The notes: a model not told the origin generated them from the letters alone. A stretch of DNA of 61,289 nucleotides from Salinivenus lutea (GCA_002894685.1 NCRC01000022.1:1-61289), one strand, 5' to 3'. Counted from the stretch's first letter, positions 26,898 to 36,508 are shown. Numbers and translations: made by a program.

Positions 26898-27839
26898 CTA
26901 ATTTCCATTCGAGAAGACTGACCAATGCTCAATATCAAGGTCAAAAGTAGATCTAAGCTGTTCCATATCACTTCGATAGTACGACACTAGCTCTTCATGA
27001 ACACCTTTCTGAAGGGGTGGTTGACCAGTTTCTAAAAGGCTTAGCACATAGCGATTAAGATTCCGAAGAGTCCAGACAGTGGCACATCCAAGTAACCCGA
27101 TATCTCGCCTTGGCTTTAGCCTTTGGCCACCGTAAAAGTATTCAAATTGGATGCGGTTAACAAAACGGGCAACCTTCAACCGCGTCTTCGAATATACTCC
27201 TGTTTGGGCCGACGATTTAGAACTAGCTGGAAGCCTCTCTCTTCTGACCCCCAAGAAGTTATGTATTGATCGAAAGACTTCTTCAGAACGCGTCGTTAGA
27301 TCCCGATAGGTGGTTAAGAAAAAATCTTCCTGATCGAAATACTTTAGGTACCTGTGAATCTGCTCATGGTATCTTCCGTACTCAATGATTTGAGACGTTC
27401 GCGGATACTCCTCACTCCAACGGCCCGTTAATATTTCATTTATCCCTTTGTTCACCTCGACGAGAGGTGCAAAGTTATGTCGCACTTGATGGAAGTAAGC
27501 AGACACGGCACGCTCAATGGGGTCTCTTAGGGAAACGATAAGCTTTATACCTGGAAGATGATTAGCAAGCCGTTCCGGAACTACCGCCTCATGTAGGTAA
27601 TTCGGACGCTTAAACCCTACGGCCTTTGCATTTTGCCCTTTTTCAAAATTAGCAGAAAACGATTCTGGCTCGTAATTGGCAAAGTAGGGATCTTCAAACG
27701 TGGCTAGTTCCCCGCTAGGAATAAATATATTTGAGTGCGCCTGGAGTCCCTTCTGTAGAAATGTAGACGCTGACTTCTGGGCACCAATGACCGCAAAGTT
27801 AGGGCTCACCTTTTCTAAGTTATCCTTTTTATTGCACAT
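26898..27839 (-). CDS. Sulfotransferase
   Basis: The protein is 313 residues, intact. FAVIGAQKSASTFLQKGLQA (about 15-34) is the 5'-phosphosulfate loop for PAPS; LIVSLRDPIERAVSAYFHQV (about 100-119) is the 3'-phosphate-binding block with the conserved R and S. It should transfer sulfate from PAPS to a glycan hydroxyl or amine in the cytoplasm before export. The start is ATG 27839 with no Shine-Dalgarno sequence. It lies in the AT-richer block between two degraded genes and the FkbM gene, and is probably transcribed with the latter (30-bp gap). Confidence 0.9.
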   Translation of the reverse strand: MCNKKDNLEKVSPNFAVIGAQKSASTFLQKGLQAHSNIFIPSGELATFEDPYFANYEPESFSANFEKGQNAKAVGFKRPNYLHEAVVPERLANHLPGIKLIVSLRDPIERAVSAYFHQVRHNFAPLVEVNKGINEILTGRWSEEYPRTSQIIEYGRYHEQIHRYLKYFDQEDFFLTTYRDLTTRSEEVFRSIHNFLGVRRERLPASSKSSAQTGVYSKTRLKVARFVNRIQFEYFYGGQRLKPRRDIGLLGCATVWTLRNLNRYVLSLLETGQPPLQKGVHEELVSYYRSDMEQLRSTFDLDIEHWSVFSNGN

Positions 27840-27869
27840 ATTTTTTCAAATTGTAATACTTATTGAATA

Positions 27870-28562
27870 CTAATTGGTCTTCAGTAGTAGATCCTTTTTG
27901 GACAAATACTCTACTTTTTTGTACTTATCGCCAACTACTTTTTTTATCTCTTTTGGATAGTTTGCTTCTACAAGTATGAACCTAGGTCTATATTTCGATA
28001 ATTCTAACCCTCTCAATACCTGTGACTCATACCCTTCTACATCTAGAGATAAAAGATCTACGCATTTAGGTTTTACTTGTTCAAGAACCGACGTCAGTGT
28101 TCGGGCTGGTGCCTCAACCTCATAAGACTTTTTAACTTTGTCTTGCAACTTTAAGCCTTCAAGAATATGTTGCTTGTCTTTCGATCCATCACCACGAGCT
28201 CCCTCCACAAGTGACATCAGTCCTGAGTAACGCATAGTTACGGTGTCTCCATGCATTTCAGGTGGCACGAGAGCACAGTTAAATACATGCGAATCTTTTC
28301 TTTCTTTTTTGCACCGCTCGAATAATTCAGGAATTCCCTCGACGAGAATACCCTCCCATCCCTTCATTTTTTCAAAATAGTAAGTGTTGCTTTGCCTGTA
28401 ACCATCGTTTGCCCCAGCTTCTACAAAAAATCCATTTTTGTATGGTATGTACTTCTCTAATTTTTTATCTAAGTTGTTTAGTGAAGGCCGCGAGTAGCGA
28501 TCTGACCCGAAGAACTCAAACAGAAGACGACGCGCGCGACGAATCTTCCCGGAAATAACCAC
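27870..28562 (-). CDS. FkbM-family methyltransferase
   Basis: The protein is 230 residues from a GTG start at 28562. GFFVEAGANDGYRQSNTYYF (about 44-63) is the SAM-binding glycine-rich loop of FkbM enzymes; WEGILVEGIPELFERCKKER is the acidic end of strand 2; VDLLSLDVEGYESQVLRGLE the catalytic DVEG motif. It would O-methylate a sugar of the repeat unit or of its cap. It is Lys-rich and AT-rich, like the adjacent sulfotransferases, which suggests acquisition from a lower-GC donor. It begins 9 bp after the wzx stop. Confidence 0.92.
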   Translation of the reverse strand: MVISGKIRRARRLLFEFFGSDRYSRPSLNNLDKKLEKYIPYKNGFFVEAGANDGYRQSNTYYFEKMKGWEGILVEGIPELFERCKKERKDSHVFNCALVPPEMHGDTVTMRYSGLMSLVEGARGDGSKDKQHILEGLKLQDKVKKSYEVEAPARTLTSVLEQVKPKCVDLLSLDVEGYESQVLRGLELSKYRPRFILVEANYPKEIKKVVGDKYKKVEYLSKKDLLLKTN

Positions 28563-28571
28563 TGTAATAGT

Positions 28572-29972
28572 TTATATGTTTATTGTCTTACGTATCCCTC
28601 TCACAGCAGGTAATATTCGAAGCGGAGCAATGATTGCCAGGGATAGCTGCTTCAGTACTGGCCAAAGCCGCCTCCAAAGGAGGAGAGAGATGTATACTGA
28701 TGCCCCATAAGAGAGGAAGGTTGCCCACGCAGCACCAAGACCCTCACACCTTGGAATTAATACTAAATTCATCACTACATTCACAATCGCCCCTAATACC
28801 GCTGCAAACATCTTAAACATTGTATAATTTTCAGTAACAAGCCACTTTCCCTGAGCCACTCCAAGGGAAACGAACAGAAAGGCCCAAATATGAACCTGTA
28901 AAATTGAATCTGCCCCTCCGTACTCCATTCCGAAGAGTAATCTAATTAGTGGCTCTGCGGAAAGAACCACCGGTATTATGACAATGTAACTGAGAAGGGC
29001 AACGGCATCGTAAAAGGCTTGCATGCGTTCTTCATACACCTCAATAGACACATTTTCTTTCGAACTCACAATTTTCGGGAATACCGACCCTGCAATAGCA
29101 GTCGGAATGAAGTACCAAAGTTCAGAAATCTTAACAGCCGTTGCATACACCCCCACTGCCGACTCCCCGATCATTTCTCCGAGCATTACCTGGTCGATCT
29201 TCATATAGACTCCTACTGATAACCCGGCCAGGATCAACGGCCAGGCATCTTTCATCATCGTTCGTGCCGCCCCCCACCGAAAGTTCCACTCCGCTTTCCC
29301 CTTCTCCGACACCATTTGGTACATGAGGAATGTCCCGGCCGCCTTCAAGGCGGATTGAGCCAAATACAGCCCGACAAATGCAAGGACCGGTAACCCAAGG
29401 AGAATGAATGCAACTTGTGTCGTCGAATTCACTATGACGGCACCACTGCGTACCCAGACAGGATACTTTGACTTTATCTCAGACTTAAACCATAACTTAA
29501 ATACATCTGCGGACTTAAAGAGAAGTTGTCCAGAAACAATCAATACCGCGAGTTGCGTCAGCCACTGATCATTCACCGAAAACACGGTGGCCGCTACGGC
29601 TCCCATTGTGGCCACGGCTGCCAAAGTCCGTAACCCGAAGGCCGTTCCCAATACCTCACCTTCGGACCACGCTTTGCTGGATAAATTCCGAATGACGATG
29701 CCATCCAACCCAAGCGTGGTTATCGCCGTAAAGAGCCCGACGAAGCTTAGTGCATAGCTGTACACTCCATATTGCTCCGGTCCCAAGTACCGCACAACCC
29801 AAACGCCGACAAAGAAGCGAATCGTCATGTTTACGACTCGCTCTCCCATGAGCCAGCTCGCGTTTTCCAAGAGCTCTCGCAGTGGGTCGTTATCCCATAA
29901 CACCTCTCGAAGTGGTTGTGGAAGCCACTGGAGCCAGCGGGGCTGTACGTCTTCGGTTGCTTGATCGCTCAA
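28572..29972 (-). CDS. wzx: Oligosaccharide flippase (Wzx of locus A)
   Basis: The protein is 466 residues with 12-14 membrane helices of the MOP/RfbX superfamily (PST exporters). The helical part starts at about residue 35 (ASWLMGERVVNMTIRFFVGV). YLGPEQYGVYSYALSFVGLF is the typical second helix. It should move undecaprenyl-linked repeat units across the inner membrane for the Wzy at 19001-20197. The start is TTG at 29970-29972: an AGGAGG site (complement of 29981-29986) lies 8 nt upstream, which decides it. Confidence 0.9.
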   Translation of the reverse strand: MSDQATEDVQPRWLQWLPQPLREVLWDNDPLRELLENASWLMGERVVNMTIRFFVGVWVVRYLGPEQYGVYSYALSFVGLFTAITTLGLDGIVIRNLSSKAWSEGEVLGTAFGLRTLAAVATMGAVAATVFSVNDQWLTQLAVLIVSGQLLFKSADVFKLWFKSEIKSKYPVWVRSGAVIVNSTTQVAFILLGLPVLAFVGLYLAQSALKAAGTFLMYQMVSEKGKAEWNFRWGAARTMMKDAWPLILAGLSVGVYMKIDQVMLGEMIGESAVGVYATAVKISELWYFIPTAIAGSVFPKIVSSKENVSIEVYEERMQAFYDAVALLSYIVIIPVVLSAEPLIRLLFGMEYGGADSILQVHIWAFLFVSLGVAQGKWLVTENYTMFKMFAAVLGAIVNVVMNLVLIPRCEGLGAAWATFLSYGASVYISLLLWRRLWPVLKQLSLAIIAPLRILPAVRGIRKTINI

Positions 29973-30433
29973 GTCGCAGTCCTCCTAACTATGAGATTTC
30001 GAGTCTCCTCAATTCAAGAAACAGTGCTTGTTCTGTAACTATCTACTTCCTTCTCGTCCTATCGCATTTATCAAGCTATCGACTCGTTCGCTATGGAAAA
30101 CAATCCACTTTGAGGCTCGATTTTCAGTATCGTCCACAGGTCTAGCCATTTTCTGTCCGGGGACAGTGCCATATCCGTGTTGGCACCGTAGCCCTCTCAA
30201 CTTCGTCTTTTCTGTACCAGACAAGGAATCTAGTGTCTCACGCGTTGTTGTGCTCAGTCGTGTCCCTAACCTTAGGCCTGACTTGGTCAGCGGCAACACC
30301 CTTCCTCTACTGCCTATGCCTCACTTCACGTGTAGCCGCGGGAGGCACTACAGATTTTGGCATCGATTGACGTTGCCAAGATTCTGTGTGTGGTCTTCCA
30401 CAACTCCCAAACCGATTACTCTTCCGCTCTATC
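29973..30433. other. Long leader before wzx
   Basis: This is 461 bp between the Wzz gene and wzx, both on the minus strand. An 86-codon minus frame (30039-30299) has no recognisable protein features and no ribosome site, so it is not called. A hairpin GTGCCA/TGGCAC with a 9-nt loop lies at about 30167-30187. I see no JUMPstart/ops sequence. The AGGAGG of wzx is at 29981-29986. A promoter or attenuator here would let the lower operon be controlled apart from rml-wza-wzz. Confidence 0.4.
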
Positions 30434-31675
30434 CTACACTTTCTTCCGAATCGCGCTTAACCAACTCCTCGACGTAAACGCCTCTTCAATCTCCACGAGC
30501 TTTTTTTGCCCCCCACTCCTTTCTTTCACGTTTTCTAAAAACGTTTTCACGAAAGCACCTCCTAATCCCAGAGAGGCACCCAGAATGAAGCATATCAGCA
30601 CGATGCGCGTCCGCTGTGGAGAACTTCTCGACATTGGAGGCACCGGCTGCTCTACCACAGTCACCACCGGCTGCCGCCGCTGCAGGTCGAGCCGCGTCTG
30701 CGTGAGCTGGCTTTGTAGCTCGCTGTAAAGCTGTTCCTTGAAGCTCACCTGCCGCTGTAGCCGATCCCGTCGAAACTGAAGGGATGCCGTCGTTGGGTTC
30801 TGGTTGCGTTCCAAAAACTGCGCCAATTCGTCTTCCGCTACTTCCAGCTCCTGCTCGGCTTCTTCGAACCGTCCCTCCACAAACTGGAGCCGCTCGCGAA
30901 CCTTCTCAGTCCGAATTTCCCGCACCCGCGTCGTGAAGTGGTCGAGGAAACTCTCCGCGAGAGAAGACGCCAGCTGGTGTCCCCCGGCCGTTACCGAAAT
31001 GGTCATGAGTCCCGTTTCTTCGTTTACCGAGGCCGATATCTTGTTGGAGATGGACTTTAGCGCCGCATCTTCTTCCTCACTCGGAATCATCGGCTCGCCC
31101 GCGTCCGTCGTCCCCGCCGGAGCAGGCGATCCCGAAATGGCACTTCCAAGCGCACCTTTGAGTGTCCAGGGCAGCCAGAGCGTGTAATCTAGCACGGTAC
31201 TGAGCGGCCCCGCCGGGCGGTTCACGTACTCCACGTACGTCATCGGCTGCTCCGCGTCCGGAAACCGAAACGTATCCCGTACGACCGCCAGCCGCACCTC
31301 CCGGCTCGTCAGGACGTCCGGAAACGCCGCCGGTGTGAGACCACTCGCGCTCCCACCCAGGTTGATGCCAAATCCTGAAAGCGCACCCGAAGAAATTCCT
31401 CCAGGAAGACTTCCTCCACCCTCGGTCTGTGCCTCCCGCACCACCCGCGCCTCGGAGGTAAACTCCTCTGGGGCCAGCAGGGCGTACGTCACGCCCAATA
31501 GCGTAAAGACGAGCACCGTCCGTACGATGAGCGTCTTGTTGCGGGCCAGGACGAGCAGGATGTCCAGCAGCGACACCTCGTCCTCGCGTGGCGGCCCGTA
31601 GCCGGACGAGCCGCCCGCCGGCGCCCCGTCGCCGGGCGGTGGCCCCTCATCAGACTGGTCGGACGCGTCGCTCAT
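30434..31675 (-). CDS. Wzz-type polysaccharide co-polymerase without kinase domain
   Basis: The protein is 413 residues. A disordered Gly/Pro-rich N-terminus (1-30) precedes the first membrane helix (about 48-68, TLIVRTVLVFTLLGVTYALL). The large periplasmic region includes a coiled coil (about 265-340, RERLQFVEGRFEEAEQELEV), and the second helix (about 358-378, IVLICFILGASLGLGGAFVK) follows the Pro-rich PVPPMSRSSP motif typical of PCP proteins. The protein ends about 35 residues later with no Walker motifs, so it sets chain length without a tyrosine kinase. It is 73 bp from the SLBB exporter gene. Confidence 0.9.
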   Translation of the reverse strand: MSDASDQSDEGPPPGDGAPAGGSSGYGPPREDEVSLLDILLVLARNKTLIVRTVLVFTLLGVTYALLAPEEFTSEARVVREAQTEGGGSLPGGISSGALSGFGINLGGSASGLTPAAFPDVLTSREVRLAVVRDTFRFPDAEQPMTYVEYVNRPAGPLSTVLDYTLWLPWTLKGALGSAISGSPAPAGTTDAGEPMIPSEEEDAALKSISNKISASVNEETGLMTISVTAGGHQLASSLAESFLDHFTTRVREIRTEKVRERLQFVEGRFEEAEQELEVAEDELAQFLERNQNPTTASLQFRRDRLQRQVSFKEQLYSELQSQLTQTRLDLQRRQPVVTVVEQPVPPMSRSSPQRTRIVLICFILGASLGLGGAFVKTFLENVKERSGGQKKLVEIEEAFTSRSWLSAIRKKV

Positions 31676-31748
31676 TACGCAATTCGGGGGTCGGGGCCGC
31701 GGCGGAGCCGTCGCCGGGCCGGTGAAACAGGACAGTCGGTCTGCAGGC

Positions 31749-34700
31749 TTAGTTGAAGGCGCGGGTGGCCAGGACCAGAATCGTCAGGGCGCTCGACAGG
31801 ACCTGCGTCACGTTCGAGGCAATCTCGCCGTAGTCGATCTCTTGCTCGCGCTCGGGCTCTTCCTCCACCCGGATCACGGCCCCGTCGTCCACCGTGGGTG
31901 TGCGCCGGAACCAGCCCGTTTCCACCCGGAAGGTCGCTCCGGACGCCTGCGTGAGGAAGACCGCCTCGGTGTTCCGGCGCGTGCCTCCCGCCCGGTCGAG
32001 GTAGTATTCCACCCGTTCTCCGGGCTCGTGCTGGATAAGCCCCTCGTTCGCCACGTTCCCCTGCACGGCCACGGTATTTGGCTGGGTCGGGATCACGATT
32101 TCGTCGCCCGGCCGCAGGCTGATGTCCTCCTCCGAGCCTCCGCGGAGGGCCCGGTCCATTTCTACAATCACCTGCTCTCCCGAACGACGCCCGAGCAGAT
32201 CGTCCTCTTCCTGGGCCTGTCGGATCAGCCGTCCGCCCTTCAGGTAGCCCGTCGGGCGCACGCCGCCGGCGCGCTCAATGACGCTCGCGAGCGATTCGTT
32301 GTCCCGCAGGAGCGTGTACTCGCCCGGGTACTCCACCTGGCCCTGGACGGTGACGGTCTGTTGCGGCTCAAAGGACGGGTCCTCCCGAATAAAGACCTTG
32401 TCGCGGTGGCGGAGCTCGAACTCGGCCGCCGCCTCCAGGGCGCGCGTCGTGTCCTTGGTCGAGAACGTGACCTCCTGCGGGTCCAGGTCGGTATCGATGA
32501 GCGGCACGGTCCGCGTGTCGGCGCGCAGGCCGCTGCCCTCGGTCGACTCGACCATGCGGGTGACTTCGACTTGCTGGAGAGAGGCCCCTTCCGCAAACCC
32601 CTCGGCGCGGAGAATAAGGTCCTTGAGCGTCATGTCGTCCTGGTAGGCGTAGCGGCCGGTATCGGCCACCGCTCCGCTGATCTCCACAAATTTCTCCTCG
32701 AGGCGCTCTGTGGAAGCGGGGTAGATGCGGATCTCGTCCTCGGGCTGGAGCGGGCGGTTGGCCATGCCCTCCCCGTCGAGCGCGTCGGCCAGGTGAAACG
32801 GAATGAGGCGCTCCCGATCCCCGTCCTCCGAGACGCGGAACAGGTCCGCCCGCCCCAGAAGCACATCCTTCCGGTACTCATCATCGAGCAGTCCCCCGCC
32901 CTTCTGGAGGAGGTCGCGCACGGTCATCCCCTCGCGGTACCGGTACTCGCCGGGGTCGCGCACCTGCCCGGTGATCTGCACGGTCCGCTCGGCTCGCATC
33001 TCGCGCACGGACGCCACGTGTAGGCTGTCGCCGGGCTGCAGCACCAGGTTGGCCTGGGGCGCATCGTCCATCACATCGTTCAGGTTCAGGGCCCGCGAGG
33101 ATTCGTCGTAGTCGTCGGTGATGCGGACGAGGGACGCGCGCTCCCGGTAGGCGGCGCCGGACAACCCGTCGGCTTCCTCGATGAGGTCGCGCACCGTTCG
33201 CACCTGGTCGCCCAGCTCGTACTGCCCCGGCTGGAGGACGGCCCCAGACACCTTCACGGCGTCGAGGCGCGCCTTGACGGCGGGGTCCGAGGCCTCGGCA
33301 ATCGTAAGAACGCGCACGCGGTCCCCGTCGGCCAGCGACACAGAGGCGGAGTCGGACCGCACGTCGGCGAGGCTCACGTCCACCACCTCCCGGGCCACGG
33401 ACGGGTCGTCGCGCTCGCCGGGGGGCACAATCCGTTCAATCTGCAGCCGCTTCGCGTAGGCCTCCGGCTCCAGCCCGCCCGCGTAGTCGAGCAGGTCCTG
33501 GACCGTCTCGTCGTCCTTCATTTCGTAGTAGGCCTCCCGTTGGACGGCCCCGGTCACGGCCACGGTCTTCCCACGCGGCGGCACAAACACGTAGTCGTTG
33601 CTCTGCAGCTGCACGGGGTCGGGGCTATAGCCCTGCGTGAGATAGTCGTAGAGGTCCACCTCCTCGGCCACCTCCCCGTCCCGCACCACGCGGATGTCGC
33701 GCAGGCTCCCGCGGGTGAGCGGCCCGCCCACGCTGTAGAGGGCATTGAAGACCGTCGAGAAGGCACTCACCGTGTAGCCGCCCGGCTGCGGCACCTCCCC
33801 CAGCACAAACACCTGGCTGGGACGCACCCGCGTCAGCGTCAGGTCCATAAAGACCGTCGGCGGGTCGCTCGTAAGACCCGAGTAGCTCTGCGAGAGCCAC
33901 TGCTTCATTTCCGAGCGGAGCTCGTCGAGCGACTTGCCGGACACGGTAAACTGCCCCACGTTCGGGACCGTCACGCGCCCGCCCTGGTCCACGGGGAGCT
34001 CATACGTGAACTCGGCGCCGCCCCAGACCGTGAGGCGAAGCTCGTCGTCCGGCCCCACGATGTAGCTGCCGTCCGCGGGCCCGGTGGGCTGGGGCGTAAA
34101 CGCCTCGGGGATCGTCTTGAACGTGTCGTACCCGAAGTACTGAAGCGTGTCCTTCTCGGCCCGGGTCGTGTCCTCAGGAAGCTCCCCCTCCGGAAAAATC
34201 GTAAGCCGGCGCCCCGTGGCGATCGTCACCGAGGTGTCGCGTGTGGAGGCCCGGACGTACAGGTTCCAGGTGCCATCGGACGTGTCTCGCGGGATGGTGG
34301 TGGTGCCGCGCCACGTGCCGTCAATCACGGACCCCCGGATGCGCTCGACATCCTGTATCCGAACGGAGTCCCCACCGGCGGTGAGGAAGCCGGGCCGCAC
34401 GCGACGGATCTGGTTTTGGCTGCGGAGGGGCACGCGCACCTCGATGTCTCGGGGCAGCTGGTCAACCGAGATGCTGTCCGGTTCAATTTCGGGCGTGCCG
34501 GCCAGGACGGGATACGGAGGATTGGCGGGCGTTTGGCCCTGCAAGGTATCGACCCCCGTCGTATCTCGTCGCTGACGAACCGCCTGCAACAGGGCCTGGA
34601 TGCGGGCTTCGGGCACCCCCAGCTGGCGGGCCCGCTGGGCGGCCTGCTCGGGGTTGTTGGGATCGATGCCCAGCTCGCGCAGGCGCTGCCGGGCTTCCTG

Positions 34701-34841
34701 AACGGTCAGGTCGCGCCGTTCAAGCTCCTGACGGGCCTCTTCGGGGAGGTCCTCGCGCTGTTGGGCCCAGCCGTTTACGGGCCCCGCGACGGCCAGGGCC
34801 GTCAGCAGAAGACACAGAAGCGGAACGAGACGCCGTGCCAT
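31749..34841 (-). CDS. Large outer-membrane polysaccharide exporter with seven SLBB domains (Wza-like)
   Basis: The protein is 1030 residues from ATG 34841, which starts a signal peptide (MARRLVPLLCLLLTALAVAG, ending GWAQ). A helical N-region is followed by the Poly_export domain (YIVGPDDELRLTVWGGAEFT). Seven SLBB units follow, recognisable by V-x-G-x-V-x-x-x-G-x-Y: VFVLGEVPQPGGYTV, VAVTGAVQREAYYEM, VKVSGAVLQPGQYEL, VQITGQVRDPGEYRY, VEISGAVADTGRYAY, VTVQGQVEYPGEYTL and VAVQGNVANEGLI. The C-terminus ends in a hydrophobic helix (VLSSALTILVLAT). Classical Wza has about 380 residues and two or three SLBB units; the long form is characteristic of Bacteroidota. It is the only outer-membrane exporter of this class in the window. 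Confidence 0.92.
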   Translation of the reverse strand: MARRLVPLLCLLLTALAVAGPVNGWAQQREDLPEEARQELERRDLTVQEARQRLRELGIDPNNPEQAAQRARQLGVPEARIQALLQAVRQRRDTTGVDTLQGQTPANPPYPVLAGTPEIEPDSISVDQLPRDIEVRVPLRSQNQIRRVRPGFLTAGGDSVRIQDVERIRGSVIDGTWRGTTTIPRDTSDGTWNLYVRASTRDTSVTIATGRRLTIFPEGELPEDTTRAEKDTLQYFGYDTFKTIPEAFTPQPTGPADGSYIVGPDDELRLTVWGGAEFTYELPVDQGGRVTVPNVGQFTVSGKSLDELRSEMKQWLSQSYSGLTSDPPTVFMDLTLTRVRPSQVFVLGEVPQPGGYTVSAFSTVFNALYSVGGPLTRGSLRDIRVVRDGEVAEEVDLYDYLTQGYSPDPVQLQSNDYVFVPPRGKTVAVTGAVQREAYYEMKDDETVQDLLDYAGGLEPEAYAKRLQIERIVPPGERDDPSVAREVVDVSLADVRSDSASVSLADGDRVRVLTIAEASDPAVKARLDAVKVSGAVLQPGQYELGDQVRTVRDLIEEADGLSGAAYRERASLVRITDDYDESSRALNLNDVMDDAPQANLVLQPGDSLHVASVREMRAERTVQITGQVRDPGEYRYREGMTVRDLLQKGGGLLDDEYRKDVLLGRADLFRVSEDGDRERLIPFHLADALDGEGMANRPLQPEDEIRIYPASTERLEEKFVEISGAVADTGRYAYQDDMTLKDLILRAEGFAEGASLQQVEVTRMVESTEGSGLRADTRTVPLIDTDLDPQEVTFSTKDTTRALEAAAEFELRHRDKVFIREDPSFEPQQTVTVQGQVEYPGEYTLLRDNESLASVIERAGGVRPTGYLKGGRLIRQAQEEDDLLGRRSGEQVIVEMDRALRGGSEEDISLRPGDEIVIPTQPNTVAVQGNVANEGLIQHEPGERVEYYLDRAGGTRRNTEAVFLTQASGATFRVETGWFRRTPTVDDGAVIRVEEEPEREQEIDYGEIASNVTQVLSSALTILVLATRAFN

Positions 34842-35005
34842 GGGACAAACAAGCAACAGAGAAAACGACGACACAAAAGGCGACCGCGCCCTCGCCCCAT
34901 CGAGAGCGCGTGCCCTCATGATTTGGTAAGCCGTATGGGCCGAAAAGGCGAACGGTCCGCCCGGTGCGACGGACATTTTCGTCAAACCTTCCCTGCGCAG
35001 CCGTG

Positions 35006-35893
35006 CTACGAGGCCCGGCCGTCACGGGTTCGCTGGACGTGACGGGCGAGCTGGGCGGACCACGACGGGACCTCGACGTCGAACGTGCGACGCAGCGTGC
35101 GGGAACGGAGCACGGTGTAGGCGGGGCGGGCAGCCGCCGTCGGGTACGCGTCCGACGACACCGGCTCGACCGTCACGTCCGTGCGGCCGTACTGCGCAAA
35201 AATGGCTCGGGCGAAGCCGTACCAGCTGGTCTGCCCCCGGGCGGCCAGGTGATAGGTGCCCCCCTTGCCCTGCCCGCCGTCCAGTTGTTGTACCACGGCC
35301 CCGGTCGCCTCGGCAATCCACCCGGCCCAGGTCGGGCTGCCGGTCTGGTCGTCCACCACGGTCAGCCGCTCGTGCGTGTCGGCCAGCCGGAGCATGGTGC
35401 GCAGAAAGTTCGACCGGCGGTCGCTGTACACCCAGCTCGTGCGCAGAATAACGTACTGCCCCCCGACCGCCCGAATCGCCTCCTCGCCCTCCCACTTGGT
35501 CCGCCCGTACACGTTGATCGGGCCGGGTTCGTCCGTCTCCGTGTACGGCGCCTGCTTCGTGCCGTCGAAGACGTAGTCGGTGGAGTAGTGCACGAGCCAG
35601 GCCCCCACGGCCCGGGCGGCCTCGGCCAGTACGCCCGGCGCCTCGGCGTTGAGGGCACGGGCCGAGGCGGGATCCGCCTCCGCCCCGTCCACATCGGTAT
35701 ACGCGGCGGCATTCACGATGACGTCGGGGGCCACCGCCCGCACCGTGCGGTGCAGGGTGCGGGGGGCCGACAGGTCGGCTGCGTCGCGGCCCGGCGCGTG
35801 CAGGGCCCCGAACGGGGCGAGCGTGCGGCGGAGCTCGTGCCCCACCTGCCCCGTCGCCCCCAGCAGAAGAACGGTCCGGTCGTCGGAAGACAT
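35006..35893 (-). CDS. rmlD: dTDP-4-dehydrorhamnose reductase
   Basis: The protein is 295 residues from ATG 35893 (a GTG at 35908 is in frame but less likely). GATGQVGHELRR (about 12-23) binds NAD(P)H; HYSTDYVFDGT and NVYGRTKWEGE hold the catalytic Thr/Tyr/Lys. It performs the last step to dTDP-L-rhamnose, reducing dTDP-4-keto-L-rhamnose. It follows rmlC by 18 bp and is followed after 164 bp by the SLBB exporter gene. Confidence 0.95.
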   Translation of the reverse strand: MSSDDRTVLLLGATGQVGHELRRTLAPFGALHAPGRDAADLSAPRTLHRTVRAVAPDVIVNAAAYTDVDGAEADPASARALNAEAPGVLAEAARAVGAWLVHYSTDYVFDGTKQAPYTETDEPGPINVYGRTKWEGEEAIRAVGGQYVILRTSWVYSDRRSNFLRTMLRLADTHERLTVVDDQTGSPTWAGWIAEATGAVVQQLDGGQGKGGTYHLAARGQTSWYGFARAIFAQYGRTDVTVEPVSSDAYPTAAARPAYTVLRSRTLRRTFDVEVPSWSAQLARHVQRTRDGRAS

Positions 35894-35911
35894 CGGCAGC
35901 AGGGGCACGTG

Positions 35912-36487
35912 TTAGGAGCCAGCGGCATGCGTCTGACGGAACGAGAGCCGGCCGTCCGGAAGGTCGTCCAGTCCCGGGGCCTCCCGGTCGCGGTCCGACA
36001 GCACGGGATCGTCGACGGGCCAGTCGATGCCGAGGGCCGGGTCGTCCCACCGGATGATGCCTTCCGTATCGGGATGGTAAAAGTCCGTGCACTTGTAGTG
36101 GAAGAGGGCGTCCGTGTCGCCGGTCACCACGAAGCCGTGCGCAAAGCCCTCCGGCACGTACAACTGCCGGGCCGTCTTCCCCGAGAGGGAGAGCGCCTCC
36201 CACTCCCCGAACGTGTCCGCCCCCCGCCGAATGTCGACGACCACGTCGTACACCTCTCCCCGCAGCACCGAAATGAGCTTGCCCTGCGGCCGCGGGTTCT
36301 GAAAGTGCAGCCCCCGCAGCACCCCGGGCCGGGAGCGCGACAGGTTGTCCTGCACGAAGGTGACGTCGAGCCCGTGGCGCCCGTAGTCGCGGGCGTTCCA
36401 GGTTTCGCGAAAGTCCCCGCGGTCGTCGGCGTACACGTCGAGGTCGATGATGCGGACCCCCGGCAGGGCCCCGTCAGACACGTTCAT
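35912..36487 (-). CDS. rmlC: dTDP-4-dehydrorhamnose 3,5-epimerase
   Basis: The protein is 191 residues from ATG 36487 (a TTG is in frame 9 bp upstream). It is a cupin-fold epimerase with DDRGDFRETWNARDY, VQDNLSRSRPGVLRGLHFQ (the catalytic His in RGLHFQ), QGKLISVLRGEVYDVVVDIR and VPEGFAHGFVV, all RmlC hallmarks. It inverts C3 and C5 of dTDP-4-keto-6-deoxyglucose. It lies 21 bp after rmlA, in one operon with rmlA and rmlD. Confidence 0.96.
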   Translation of the reverse strand: MNVSDGALPGVRIIDLDVYADDRGDFRETWNARDYGRHGLDVTFVQDNLSRSRPGVLRGLHFQNPRPQGKLISVLRGEVYDVVVDIRRGADTFGEWEALSLSGKTARQLYVPEGFAHGFVVTGDTDALFHYKCTDFYHPDTEGIIRWDDPALGIDWPVDDPVLSDRDREAPGLDDLPDGRLSFRQTHAAGS

Positions 36488-36508
36488 GGGTGGCAAACTA
36501 TGAGCAAA

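Noticed and set aside
30039-30299. 86-codon minus frame in the leader of wzx
   Set aside because: No ribosome site, no family, ordinary composition expected by chance; treated as untranslated leader.
29973-30433. JUMPstart/ops element for RfaH-type antitermination
   Set aside because: The core GGCGGTAG was not found on either strand of this leader.
31722-35042. Long plus-strand frames opposite the SLBB exporter
   Set aside because: Arg/His/Gly/Pro-rich composition typical of reverse-strand frames in high-GC DNA; the minus strand has a signal peptide and seven SLBB units.
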